A stretch of DNA of 64,000 nucleotides from NCBI GenBank assembly GCA_019054805.1, contig JAHQIY010000034.1, forward strand, positions 310,001 through 374,000, written 5' to 3'. This document shows, piece after piece, positions 34,867 through 46,165 of this stretch. Position 1 is the stretch's first letter; each line of letters begins with the position of its first letter. The notes beneath the pieces are model-generated. The model saw nothing but the letters and a program-made list of their open reading frames with translations, was not told the DNA's origin and did no database searches. The translations under genes were made by a program, and so were the position numbers. This stretch comes from Brachionus manjavacas (Eukaryota > Rotifera > Eurotatoria > Ploima > Brachionidae).

Positions 34867-37800
34867 TCACTTTAAGCTCGAGATCATTATTTTGGACTCG
34901 TCGTTTTCAGATGTAAAGTTGATGCCAGAGTCCAGAGACGACTCGCTTCTCACAGGTGTTTGTACTAAATTGTGACACTTCACTGACTGCTGCCTCTTGA
35001 CCACACATCTGTCCGGATCATATTCACTTTGGCGGTCCATCAACGAACACCGCTTATCCAGACTGCCTCCCTCGCAAATACCATTGAGGTTTTGTGGCGA
35101 CGAATATTTACTCTTGATGTTCATATTCTGCACTTTGTTAAGAATAGTGTTGTTCTCAAATTTGAAGCTGGGCTTTCGTGCACCGTTCACCAGCATAGTA
35201 GGCACAGGCGAAGTGCACGAAGAGCTGCTTGACAAAGTGTTGTTCGATCCGGACTTTTTTCTGGACGCGGCGCCCAGTCCACCTGAATCGACGAGTGGGC
35301 CCATTTCTTTCGACTTGGGAGAGTGTGTGCTCACGGATTTGGTGTGGTCTGTCGACGAGTCAGTGTTGGACGAAGAAGTCGACAGGATCGAGTGGCGAAA
35401 CGACTTGGATTCGGACAAGTCAATGTTGGACGACGAGGGATTTTTGATCTGACGCGCTATTATGTTCGTAGTCGTGGAGGATAGCTTGATGTTGGGCGTT
35501 TGTTTGATTGAATAGCTGTGGCTGGTGTCGGATAGAGAAGGAGTGCAAGTGGCATCTTCTTGGTTTATCATGGTCAGCAGCGAAGTGGCCGAGTAGAATC
35601 CAGACGATGCTCTGCTCAGGTCCTCGCCAGATTTGCAGTTGAGCAGCGAGTCCACAAATTGGGTGACGCTGGTTTTGTCGCACACATTTTCTATCAACTT
35701 GGCGGGCTGATGTTTGGTCAGGTGTGGCGAGCGCGATCTCGACTTGGACGAAAATACTTTTTTCAGCTGCTCAATCTTTTGGTTGCTCGAGCGGCTGTTT
35801 ATTTTGTTGATGATGGTGGTGATCGAGTTGTTTAGGTGTTTGTTTGCGGCGTTCACTTCGGCTTGAGTGGAATAGAAATTTTTTTGCAGGAAATTCTCGA
35901 TTTTGTTCGATTTGGAGTCGTTGGGTTTTTGAGAGGGTTTGGGCTGGCATTGGCGGTGCCCATTTGGTTGGCTCTCGGCCGCTCTAGCTTCAAATGACGA
36001 AAAAAGGTTTTGGCTTAGATTCGAGTTTGAGTTGCCTAAAAACAGTTGATTGACGTTTGTGGAAGAGCTCAGTTGATTGTTCAAGTCCAGAACGGTGTCA
36101 CTTAACTGAAGGAGCAATTGAAAAACATCCAAGCTTGTCTCGCTTAGGTTCACCTTAAAATTGTTCAAAGTAAATTATGCGACCTTGTTCTTTCTTTATA
36201 GGGTTGTTGTTGTTAAAAGGAATAATATTCAACTGTCAATAATATTCAAAATAAAAAATGAATTGTCACGCGTTTAATTTTTTTTGTTCTTTTCTCCCCC
36301 AAAAAGAAACCTATTCCGAATAAACAAACTAATTCAAATACTATCAATATTTAATTTAATTGGTATCCTTTTTAACAGCGTAACAAATTAATATCATCAC
36401 TCAAATTTTTTTTTACTCATAATCAACTCTTTAAAAAGAAAAAAAAATGTTTTCTGCTACCTTACAATTTCCTCTTTTTTTCCTGAACCCTAAACTATGT
36501 AAACCTGAATGACCTAAAACTCTCTTTATCATATATCTATTTTTTATTCTAGGTTATTAACTCTTACAAACTTTATTATATTTTTTTTTTTTTTTCCTTT
36601 TTTTTTCCTTATTTTTTGATTTTATTTTACTTAACTTAATATTTTTTTTTATTCTGAAGGAGCTTTAGCTCGGTACAGTTAACAAATAAATAATAAATAA
36701 TAATTTTCTCTCAACAAATCAATAATTTCACCCATAATTACAGTAGAAGCTCTCAAAATGAACATCCTCAAATGTGAACAGCCCTATAAGTGAACACAAA
36801 TTTCTTGCGACCGACCAAAATGAATCTTTTTACATGGCATAAAATCCCTCAAATGTGAACACCCTCAAATGTGAACGTTCGGTATGTGAACATGAAAAAT
36901 TTAGAAAAAGTGAACAAAAAACTCGAAAAAAAAATTTATTTACAGTTAAATTCAAAATTTTTTTTAATATCTTCATAATATACATGACTTTTAAATTTAT
37001 AATACATATTTTATTTAATTTTTAAAATAATCTTCGATTTTCGGTTGTTTAACATTGGCCACTTGGATGCTGACATTTTTCAAATTAGAGATTAATTTTG
37101 AGATTCAAATTTTTGCATTAATTTTATCATCATTCAACTGATACTTAAATGAATACATGGTCTTATTTTTATTTTTGTTTTACACAAAAATTAACTTAAC
37201 ATTTATTAATCTCACAAAAGTGAACAGTTCACTTTTGAGAGAGCATCCTCAAATGTAAACAGCCCTATGAATGAACAAAAATCCCTTGCGACGGCGAGTG
37301 TTCACTTTTGAGGGATTCTACTGTATTTCTATATCATTTATTTAAACCTATCTCATTTCAATTTTTTAATACTTATATTTTAAATTTTTATTCTAAAATG
37401 CTGTCTTTAAAGAAGTGCATTTACTTCTATAAAGACTTGGATGAAATAAGCCAAACCCAATAAATAAAAAAAAAAAAGAAGAAACTAATTCAACAGAAGC
37501 TCAATCAATGAATACATGAGATTAAAAAACAAATGTGATTATTTGTTAAATAATGAATAATCTTTGCTTTTCGCAGATGATAAAGTTACATTCTTTATTT
37601 ATAACAAAGGGGAACCTAGAAAATAAGATAAATAAATACACCAACGAGCTAGAACAATGGCTTATTAAATGGAAAATGAAGATATCAGTTGAAAAGTCGT
37701 GTTCAGTAGTCTTTTCTAGGTACAAAAAAGAGGGTGATAATCTAAACTTTAAAATTTATGGAAACAGAATACTGAGCCAAAAATAAATCAAGTTTCTTGG

Positions 37801-40800
37801 TATTAAATTTGATTCTAAGTTAAATTTTAATATACTAGTAGACGAAATTAAAGAACTCTGCAATAAAAGGCTAAAATTTATTAAGATATTGTCAAAAAAA
37901 AAATGGGGTCCAAATCAAAATACACTAGAAAATATATAAATCTTTAGTCGGATCAATTTTAAACTTTTCATTTCCTCGCTTGAATTCATTTTCAGAAAAT
38001 AATAAAAAAAACAAGCAAGCAATTCAGAATACAGCAGTAAGATCTTTCCTTAAGTTAAACTATGATACTCCCTCCAACATGGTGCATCATGGGGCTTTTT
38101 ATAAACTTAAATTATTAACAGTCTCGAATCGGCTTTTTGAGTTGAGTTGGAGATATGTTGGGACAGGACTGAGTCATTCTATTCCATTGTTTGCCAGACT
38201 AGTGGAGGAATACAAAGCGAGATTTTGAATCAAGTTATGTTGAATATCCAACTTCATTGTGTAATTGCTCCAAAACAATTTCCTCTTTTTTTCCTCAAGT
38301 TTCTACTATGCAAGCATGGTGTTCCATGTAACACTTTCAATAAATGTCTTTTTAACTTTCTTTACATTTTATTCTTTATTTTTTATTTTTTCTTATTTTA
38401 TTAACTATAATTTTATTTCTTTTTTTTTTATAATTTATTCTGAAGGGGCTCTAGCTATTTACAGAGAACAAATAAATAAATAAATAAATGTTGTCGGTTA
38501 ATCAACATAGTTGGGGTACATTTTCAGAGTTTACAAACGAGTATCAAAAACTTAGATTTATACAATTAAATCATGATAAATGGAAAGTGAGTACTTGTTC
38601 TTGATATTGGCACAAAAATTATATGTATGAACACATAATTAACATTAAAAAACAAAAAAATTTCATTACTTTTTTTTCTATCTATTTTCTACATCTGAAT
38701 TTATAAAATTATTTAATTCTCAATCAGCACTTTTTTTTTTTTTGAAACTTTATTGAAATTTTATTTAAATTTTTTTTATTCTTTTACTTCTCCTTGAGAA
38801 GATTAATTCAATTCAATAATAATAATAACTGGCACTGCAAACTATTCGGATATCAATCTAATCCAAGATTTCTCAAGGTATACCGTATCTCTAAATCAAA
38901 TTGGTGGCACAGGTAAACCAGAAAAAATAAAAAGCCTTTTTTAAAAAATTTTGCCTCTTCTAATATTTTATGTGATCAAATAAATAAATATATGACATTT
39001 AATTTAATACTTGACTTTTAAATATATTTGACGAATCCATCAATTAAAAATTAATATAAATTTTTTTATAATATATATCGATTAATTTTTTTGTTATCAT
39101 AAAAATAAAGAAATAAAAATAAAATTTGTATCATTTTTTCTATTTGAAAAAATTAAAAAATAAATACAAAAAATTCTTGACGTATTGGTAAAATTCATTA
39201 AATTAAATTTTAAAGTGATAATTGATTTTTTGAAAAGATTTTTTGAAGTTTTTTGTTTCAAAAATTTTGGTAGGGGGGTTGTGAAGTTCATTTCAATTCG
39301 ATCATTTCAATTCAGAAAAACTTGAATAACTTTTTTACTAAAAGAGATAATTTAGTTCTGTAAAATGCTCAATGGTTAAGCAACTTTGCTTAATTCAAAA
39401 TTATATGTCTGCAAAAACTCTGCAATGTAATTGCACACTTGATTGGAATACTTTTTAATGGGGTGCAAAATGCAGAAAATTGCAGATTATTTTGCAGACT
39501 TATTTTAATGCATTAAGCAAATTTGCTTATAATTAAGCATTTTACAGAACTGAATTATCTATTTTAGTAAAAAAGTTATTCAAGTTTTTCTGAATTGAAA
39601 TGATCGAATTGAAACGAACTTCTCAACCCCTTTGGTAGGAAAGATCGATCTTTTCATTTTTTTGTTTAATTAAAATTTTATATTTGAATTTAATTTTAAA
39701 AAATTAATTTTTAATGCCAAATCTAAAAATTTTTGAAAAATTATAAAAAGATTTCAAAATAAACTTTACAAAAAATTATTTAATAAATTCAAATTTTAAA
39801 AATCAATTTTATCAATGGGCTGTGAAAATTTTTTTTTTTTTCAAAATTTACATGACATATAAAGCATTTTACATTAAAATTATTTAAATTAATTCAAAAG
39901 TTGATTTTAATATCTAAGTTTAACGTTTTTGATTTGATTATCAATTTCATGATTTCAAAAATGAACTAATTAAAAAAAGAAATAGCCAGCACAGAGTTGA
40001 TTTGATCACTAGAATTTACTTAAGTAATTTACGAACAATTACGTAAGTTTTGGATGTTTAGCATAAAAAATAATTCTTTTTGTAATTCTTAACTAGTTTG
40101 ACTTTTTTCTTTTTTGATTTTCTTTTTTAATAATTTTACAAATTTTTCACTGAATTTTACTTAAAAATTAAATAAATTAAAAATAAAAATTAAAAAAAAT
40201 ACGATTTGAATAATCAATCTGATAATTTTTTAATGAAAAATCAAAAAGTAAAATTCTCTAATTTTTGGAATAAAAAAAATAAAGTGAGAAGTGAAGAAAC
40301 CCGATAAAATTGATTGAAAGCAAAAAGAGCCTTTTTTTTCAATTTTTTTTTAATGAGATTAAAAGCTCTTGGTTAATGAATGAAAGATTGAAGAGTCAGC
40401 TTTTCATCTCTTCTATAAAAAAGCTGCTCTTTCAAAAATTATTACTAGTTGGACTGTTTTTTTTTTTTTTTTAGTTTATTGTAAAACAATTATTTTAATT
40501 AATTTTATTTATTTTATCTAAGATAAAATAAATAGCTTTCGATAAAATTAATTTTTTTTTATTAATCAATATAACTGGGGTACATTTTCAGAGTTTACAA
40601 ACGAGTATCAAAAACTTCGATTTATACAGTTAAATCGTGATAGATTTTCTTTTTTATCAAAATAAAATTTTTAGAATTGATTAAATAATACTTGAGTATT
40701 AATGTTTGAGTCTAAATGAAGTTGATCATTATTGTGTTTTAGAAGCCGAAACATTAATTAACTACAAAAAATAAAAATTCTTGTTTCTATTACACTACTA

Positions 40801-42784
40801 TTAGATTTTTTTTCTAAATTATTAGTTTTTGATAATATTTTAATTACAATTTAAAATGATTTTTACTTTAATTTTAAACATTGTTTCGTGGCAATATGAT
40901 CTAAACGAAGACTTAAACTGGAGCCTGGAGGAACCGGCAACTTTAAGTTGATGATCATGATCATATGACCTGAAGGAACATTAGCTCGAAACAGATAAAT
41001 AAATAAAAATAATTTCAAAATGCTGATTTCATTTAGATTTTAAAAATATTTGCCAAATTATAAAAAAAATTGTTTTTATTTTAAAATTACGAAATTACAG
41101 CTACTGGAAATAAATTTTTATTATTAATAATTACTACTGAGGTTTCAACTATGTAAACATGTGTCACATGTAATAAACTTCAATAAATGTCTTTTTAACT
41201 TTCTTTACATTTTATTAGAGCTTATTTTACTTTATTTTTTTTTATCTTATTTTATTAACTATATTTAATTTTTGATTTAAATTTTTTTTAAAATTTATTC
41301 TAAAGGAGCTCTAGCTCCGTAATTGATATTATTAATAGCTAAATCAGTGCCCATCGGGCAAAAAAGAAAGAGAGACAGACGTACATTAGCAAAAAGAGAA
41401 TTCATAAAAGAATTATTTTTTATTAATTTTTTTGGGAATATTTTGGTATTCTCTAATAATTTTTTGTGCTCATTTTTAATTTATTTAATAACAATTTTTA
41501 TAATAAATCATTACCCAAAAAAATATTTAAATCAACATCCAATTAATTAATATAAACATTTGAGTTTACATTAAAATTATCTAAAATCAAGTTACTGACT
41601 TGACTGTGAATTTAAACTTTAAAAATACTTTTATTTTAGACTGTATAAGTCTGTGCAAAAGTTTAGAATTTGATTAAATTAAATTTATTTATTTTCAAGC
41701 AATTTTAGGTGTACTTTACATAGTAATAACTAAAAAAATAAATAGAAAAAAAATTTCTCCTGGAATTAATTTTTTTCTATGAAAAAATTTCGAAAGAGCA
41801 TAGTCCCAACAAGAAAAATCTGAACGAAAAAATTCAAAAATTTGAAGGCAAAATCTAAAAAATTTCCCAAAAAATTTTGAAATTTTTTGTTTTCATAATT
41901 TTGCAAAAAATGTGAAAATTAAAAAAAAAACAAAAAAACAGACAATTTTTACTCAAGATGTCAAAAATTAAAAAAAAAGTTCAAGCACTTACCAGTTCGT
42001 TTTTAATATTGAACAGTTTGTCTTCGAAGTGATTAAATTGTGTTTTGTTCAAATTATTTCCTAGAAGCGACGGACTCGACGATTCATCGTTGTTACATTC
42101 CAAGTTTATTTTCTCCTGGCTAATACTACTTTCACGTGACAAAATGCATTTACAAGCATTCAATTTAGAATGGCACTTTTTACATAATATTTCATGTACA
42201 TTTTGAAGCCCCTGGATCAGAGCCTCGTGTATTATTATAGAACATTTGACACAATTGCAAAGGTCCTGGTCCATTCGTGACTCATCCGCACTATTGGGCG
42301 AATTTTTTTGTCCGCTCAGCTGTCCACTCCTTCGCTGCCTCATTTCGAAATTGAGCTTTTCGCGTTTTGACTTGACACTTTTTAGACGCTTATTGAAGGC
42401 CACCTTAGAACTGTTGTAGAAGTCAATGGTGGCCCAGTACTCCTTTGCTTCATTGGCAAGATTTTGCTCGGCCTTCGAATGCTGTCCATGAGCTGGATCT
42501 TTGTGAGCACAGCTCAAACTGTCTGACACTTCGTCTTGGTTTTCTTCGTCCATGAATTCAAAATTAGAGTAGGATTTTTTGGAAGGCTCACAGTCCTCCT
42601 CAAGATCATCATCGCATTCGGCTTGAGCAAGAGATGCCTCGTGAAACAGGGACTGTTCTTCGGCTAATCTTGAGTCAGTAGTGCATGTGGCCTCTTCAAA
42701 TGAGCTTGTTGACGAACTGGGCGTTGATATTGTAGACAAAGAAGCTATCATTACACTATTCGACTTGTCTTGGCTCACTATCAT
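34867..42784 (-). CDS. Two-exon gene, 692-aa protein with cysteine cluster, function unknown
   Basis: Exon 1 is 42,784-41,993 (264 codons, donor CTG|GTAAGT); exon 2 is 36,153-34,867 (428 codons plus stop) after an ATTTTAAG acceptor. Both junctions are phase 0, and the joined text ...LFNIKNELVNLSETSLDVFQ is smooth, so I join them across a 5.8 kb intron. Exon 1 has an acidic, serine-rich start, a helix EYWATIDFYNSSKVAFNKRL (residues 115-134) and a cysteine cluster C176-x-C178-x2-C181, C201-x2-C204, C211-x-C213 with nearby histidines, plausible for zinc. Exon 2 begins with a leucine-rich helix (LDVFQLLLQLSDTVLDLNNQ) and continues as a serine/asparagine-rich, basic, probably disordered tail with RSRSP. 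I do not recognise the family; cytoskeletal or adaptor roles would be guesses. Exon 2 is clearly more GC-rich than its surroundings. An upstream non-coding exon is possible (CTATAG just before the start). Confidence 0.72.
36463..36712 (+). mobile_element. LINE family B 3' end in the intron
   Basis: Starts near ACAATTTCCTCTTTTTTTCC, as in the 38.3 kb copy, and ends with the signature ATTCTGAAGGAGCTTTAGCT, CGGTACAG and (AAATA)n at 36,651-36,712. Confidence 0.75.
36739..37325. mobile_element. pogo/Tigger-like MITE
   Basis: Ends CAGTAGAAGCTCTCAAAATG at 36,741 and its inverse (reading CAGTAGAATCCCTCAAAAGT) at 37,323, flanked by TA on both sides. Both halves repeat the words CTCAAATGTGAACA and AACAGCCCTAT. 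The ends and TA site match the pogo/Tigger style. 583 bp, no transposase. A pogo helix-turn-helix fragment is present at 54.5 kb. Confidence 0.8.
37540..38490 (+). mobile_element. LINE family B, C-terminal ORF2 and complete 3' end
   Basis: The plus strand reads NKYTNELEQWLIKWKMKISV, SCSVVFSRYKK, QIKFLGIKFDSKLNFN, then FRK, SNSEYSSKIFP and RLFELSWRYVGTGLSHSIPL, FARLVEEYKARF in changing frames. It ends with ATTCTGAAGGGGCTCTAGCT and (AAATA)n at 38,437-38,490. This is the most complete family B copy here. Stops and frameshifts make it inactive. Confidence 0.8.
38497..38590. repeat. Dispersed repeat copy 1
   Basis: About 85 bp (GGGGTACATTTTCAGAGTTT, ACAAACGAGTATCAAAAACTT) recurs in the same orientation at 40,560-40,645 with few differences. 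Confidence 0.75.
39266..39639. mobile_element. Foldback MITE with 9-bp target duplication
   Basis: Element 39,275-39,630 is flanked by identical TTTGGTAGG (39,266-39,274 and 39,631-39,639). It begins GGGGTTGTGAAGTTCATTTC, and its right half is the inverse of the left almost throughout (TCAGAAAAACTTGAATAACT, AGTTCTGTAAAATGCT, TTAAGCAA, TCTGCAAA). Only a short centre is unpaired. A 9-bp duplication is typical of MULE/Mutator elements. The ORF 39,097-39,291 is not coding. Confidence 0.87.
39700..39990. repeat. AT-rich repeat related to 21.2-21.5 kb
   Basis: Contains ATCAATGG, TGTGAAAATTTTTT, TCAAAATTTACAT and a final GATTATCAATTTCATGAT that parallel 21,330-21,500. Similarity is diffuse because of base composition. 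Confidence 0.4.
40560..40645. repeat. Dispersed repeat copy 2
   Basis: Same-orientation copy of 38,497-38,583. Confidence 0.75.
40965..41125 (+). repeat. LINE B 3' end plus shared 3' flank, copy 1
   Basis: The LINE signature (CTGAAGGAACATTAGCTCGA, ACAGATAAATAAATAAA) is followed by about 120 bp (TTTCAAAATGCTGATTTCAT, then AATTACAGCTACTGGAAATA) that recurs nearly unchanged after the same signature at 46,115-46,285. Confidence 0.8.
41135..41320 (+). mobile_element. LINE family B 3' end
   Basis: Starts near GTTTCAACTATGTAAACATG, as in the 57.5 kb copy, and ends with ATTCTAAAGGAGCTCTAGCT. The A-rich tail is missing: the next transposon fragment follows at once. Confidence 0.65.
41325..41570 (+). 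mobile_element. AT-hook transposase tail, second copy
   Basis: Same sequence as at 1-270: AKSVPIGQKRKRDRRTLAKR followed by EFI and an AT-rich 3' part ending near TTACCCAAAAAAATA. In the intron of the cysteine-cluster gene. Confidence 0.55.
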
Positions 42785-42849
42785 TGTCTTCTATAGGACG
42801 CAAAAGGGCATTTTATCTAAAAAGTTTAGCAAATTAATTTTCTGACATG

Positions 42850-43206
42850 TTAAACGTTGAGTGCATATCAAAATTATGATGATTTTCCTTCTTTCCTACA
42901 ACCACACTTATACAAATGGCTAAATTGGCTACAAAATTGTCTTGTTCGAAAAAAATTTATCCAATTAATTAAAGAACATTTTGATCATCAAAAAAAAATT
43001 ATAAAACAAATAGATCCTTTATTGTATAAATACTATAGCACAATCTCTTGTCTTCTTCCATTTAACCTGCTACATGTCAATTTAATTCTTTTAATTACTA
43101 TTAACTTTAATTTATTTTATTTAACCTTATTTAGTTTTAATTTTTTTTTAAATATTCATTCTGAAGGAGTGTAAGGTCGGTACAGAAAACAAATAAATAA
43201 ATAAAT
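42850..43206 (+). mobile_element. LINE family B fragment next to the cysteine-cluster gene
   Basis: The plus strand reads SAYQNYDDFPSFLQPHLYKW and LLYKYYSTISCLLPFNLLHV, then the terminal signature ATTCTGAAGGAGTGTAAGGT, CGGTACAGAAAACAAATAAATAA (43,158-43,206). The position is only about 65 bp upstream of the start codon of the minus-strand gene, so it may separate that gene from its promoter. Confidence 0.6.
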
Positions 43207-43353
43207 CATTTTGTTACTTAACCTTTTTATTTATTTTTATTTTATTTCAACTTATTTAATTTTATTTTTATTTTTTTTATAAATTTGTATTCTTAAGGAG
43301 CATTAGCTCGGTACAGATTTAAAAATAAATAAATAAATAAATCATTTTGTTAT
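43158..43353 (+). repeat. Tandem pair of LINE B 3' ends
   Basis: The terminal signature occurs twice, at 43,158 and 43,289 (about 131 bp apart), and each is followed by the same ATAAATAAATCATTTTGTTA sequence. This is a local tandem duplication rather than two insertions. Confidence 0.7.
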
Positions 43354-44280
43354 TTCTTATTTTTTTCCTGATCTGTTCTATACTTAAGCATGTTGTACCT
43401 GTCATTTATTTCTCATGCTATTTTAATTTTCTCTAATATCGTATTTAGCTTATTTTACTTTTTTTTAATTTTTTTTTTGTTAATTTTAAATAAATTAACT
43501 CATCAATATGTTGTCAAGAACATGTGAAGAATATGCTTAGTACTAGAAAATTGAATTTAATACCTTTAAATTTGCATCGATTTTTTTTTGAAAAAAAAAG
43601 TACTAATATTAAAACCGATTTTATAATAAATTGGTCTATGATTCCAAAATTACAAAGATTGATTTATCCTAGTCCCCCTATTAGAAATCAAAATAAATGA
43701 TTTCGTGGAAAATAAAATGAAAAAATTTTTTACTCTCTAAATAGAATTGGACGCAAACCAAAACTAATGAGACCCGAAATTATAGTTTCCTTTTTCAAAC
43801 AGTTCCTCAATCAATCTTTAGATACCATTTAGATGGCATCTCCATTAATGAAATGAGTTTGAAACCAATTTGATATACTGCAAAATTTTTTAATAAAACC
43901 ATCTATTGGACTCAGTAAATTTACCAAAAACAAAGCCTTTAAGCAAAGTACTAACATTTGAGTCAATTAGATAAATTTATTGCAAGTTATTCTTTGTTTA
44001 ACAAATTTTTAATAACCTTTTATGTAAAAATGTATTTTATATCTTAACAAAAAGACTATAGAATATTTGATGGAGAAAATGCTTCTTTCATTAAACAGTT
44101 ATCAAATTATTTATTTAAAAATCAATTTAAAAAAAAACCTGAAACTTACCCTTAGGCTAAATAAAAAAATTACAAAAATTTTCATTTTTGGACTATTTTT
44201 TTTATTTCGTTTTTTATTCCATTAATAGTGGTGTCATTTAAAATCTAGAAAATAAAAAAAATAGTAAAGACAGATAATAA
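43354..44280. other. Degraded sequence, probably old LINE
   Basis: No intact frame. Pieces such as YHLDGISINEMSLKPI (about 43,825-43,875) recall the reverse transcriptase segment of family B, but are too decayed to be sure. Confidence 0.35.
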
Positions 44281-44289
44281 TGAATGGAA

Positions 44290-45249
44290 TTGAATGGAAT
44301 TTCCATTTTCAAATAGAATGAAATTGTATGCAGATGACTCAAAAATACTCGGTATAGTTAATAATGTTTATGAGAGAGCGATGTTACAGAAAGATCTGGA
44401 TGCAGTATGTCAATGGATAGAGGTTTGGCGTATGGAACTTTGTGCTAACAAATGTAAAGTAATGCATTTCGGCAGACTAAATGAAAGGCATAAATATACA
44501 CAAAAAAGCAACAGGAATGTTATGCTAGCGACCACAGATTGTGAAAGGGATTTTGGAGTGATGGTTTCATCAGATTTAAAGTGGACCAGCCAAGTGAAAA
44601 GTGCTTGTGCGAAAGCGAGTAGGGTACTTGGAATGCTAAAGCGAACGTTTACAAGTAGAGAGGAAAGACTGTGGGTAAGATTGTATATATCCATGGTGAG
44701 ACCCCACCTAGATTACGCAGTGCAGGTTTGGAATCCAAGTATGAAAATGGACGTGAATGCGTTGGAAAAGGTGCAAGAGAGAGCAACAAAAATACCTTTG
44801 TCTGTAAGAAACATGCCGTATGAAAAGAGGCTGACAAAATTAGGACTGACAAAGCTGAGTGAAAGAAGAGTGAGAGGGGACTTGATTGAAATGTACAAAC
44901 TAGTGAATGGAATAGAAAAGGTAAGCTTGGTCAAGAATCTAGTGAATAAATGAGAAAACAAGGGACCAGCCGGGGCGTTAAGAGGAAATAGCATCAGAGT
45001 CCAGAGAGAAAGTTTCCCAGCTAAAATTAGAAACCATTTTGCGGCTGCAGTAAATGCCAGACATGTATTTTTCTCAAACAGAGTAGTTCCGCATTGGAAT
45101 AGGTTGCCAGAAAACGTGGTGAAATCCAAGTCAACCGCTAATTTTAAAATGGCTTTAGATAAGTTCAATGGAATCGGCTGCTACAGCTCTACACGGCCAT
45201 TTGGCGGTGATGGGCTTAGACAATCTACATGTTAGGTGTCGCAGCAAGA

Positions 45250-45280
<31 letters not shown>

Positions 45281-45284
45281 ATAA
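44290..45284 (+). mobile_element. LINE family C, best-preserved copy
   Basis: 5'-truncated within the reverse transcriptase: the frame starts at the palm motif MKLYADDSKILG (YADD) and continues through KVMHFGRLNERH, SDLKWTSQVKSA, MVRPHLDYAVQVWNPS, ERRVRGDLIEMYKLVNGIEK. A single TGA at 44,951-44,953 interrupts it; the same frame then runs on (FAAAVNARHVFFSNRVVPHW, NRLPENVV) to a TAG at 45,233-45,235. The 3' end is a (CTA)n tract at 45,247-45,282. It is the least decayed element of the window and the most recent LINE insertion here. Clade: jockey/CR1-like group by the PHLDYAVQVW motif, from memory. Confidence 0.85.
45245..45284 (+). repeat. (CTA)n microsatellite at LINE C 3' end
   Basis: About 12 CTA units directly after the LINE C 3' UTR. 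A shorter tract follows the copy at 62.3 kb, so this is part of the element's tail. Confidence 0.9.
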
Positions 45285-45619
45285 AGAAAAAGAAAATAAA
45301 AATAAATACTATGATATAATTAAAGGAAATTTAGTCAAAAAAAATATTTCTTTTTTCTTTGAAAAAGTAGAAGATTTTACTTATATAAATTGCATTAAAA
45401 ATGATCTAGCTTTAAGTTTTCTTTTGATTGAATAGTGCTTTGAAAGTCACAATTCTAGACTAACTGGCCCGATAAAAAACAATTTTTACCTAATCGAATT
45501 TTGTAAGTTAAATAATCTGAACCATTTTTATGTATAAAAACTGAATTTTTTACTTTGATGTAAAATAGATATTTAATTGTCTTTTAAATACTTTAAGCTT
45601 TTGATAGAGCTTGGCACGA

Positions 45620-46165
45620 TGGACTAATTTACAAGCTAATAAGAATTAATTTACCTCCTTATCTTATTTATTGTATAAGATCATTTCTGCATTTAAGATC
45701 CTTCAGAGTAAATGTAAATGGTCATCTGAGTGATCAATACCCTTTTCAAAAATCTACAAATCCTTGATAGGATTAATCTTGAATTATTCTTTTCCTTGTT
45801 TAAATTTCTTCTCAGAAACTAACATCAAAAAAATTCAAACTTTTCAAAATTCAGCAGTTCTATTTTGAACTGAAATATGATACCCCGTTCAGTATTATGC
45901 ACTAAAAATGCTAACAGTTCGACTGAGTGATTCTGTTGCATTGGTCATCAGACAGGTGGAATAATATAGAGAAGGTTTTGAAACAAGATTTCAACTCCAT
46001 TGTGTAATTGCTACCTAACAATTTCTTCTTTTTTCCCTTAACTATCAAACAGTCAACCTCTGACTATTTCATCATGTCGTCATTTTCTTATTTAATTCTA
46101 TTTATTTTTTTTTAATCCTGAAGGAGCATCAGCTTGAAACAGATAAATAAATAAAAATAATTTCA
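45620..46165 (+). mobile_element. LINE family B fragment with 3' end
   Basis: Broken frames read SLIGLILNYSFPCLNFFSE, IQTFQNSAVLF and VRLSDSVALVIRQVE, then REGFETRFQLHCVIAT; the terminal signature TCCTGAAGGAGCATCAGCTT, GAAACAGATAAATAAA is at 46,115-46,160. Confidence 0.7.

Noticed and set aside
34997..35835. Overlapping frames on both strands of exon 2 of the cysteine-cluster gene
   Set aside because: Shadows caused by higher GC content and serine-rich codons; the spliced minus-strand frame explains the region.
44410..45168. Minus-strand frames over the LINE C copy
   Set aside because: Antisense shadows of the reverse transcriptase frame.
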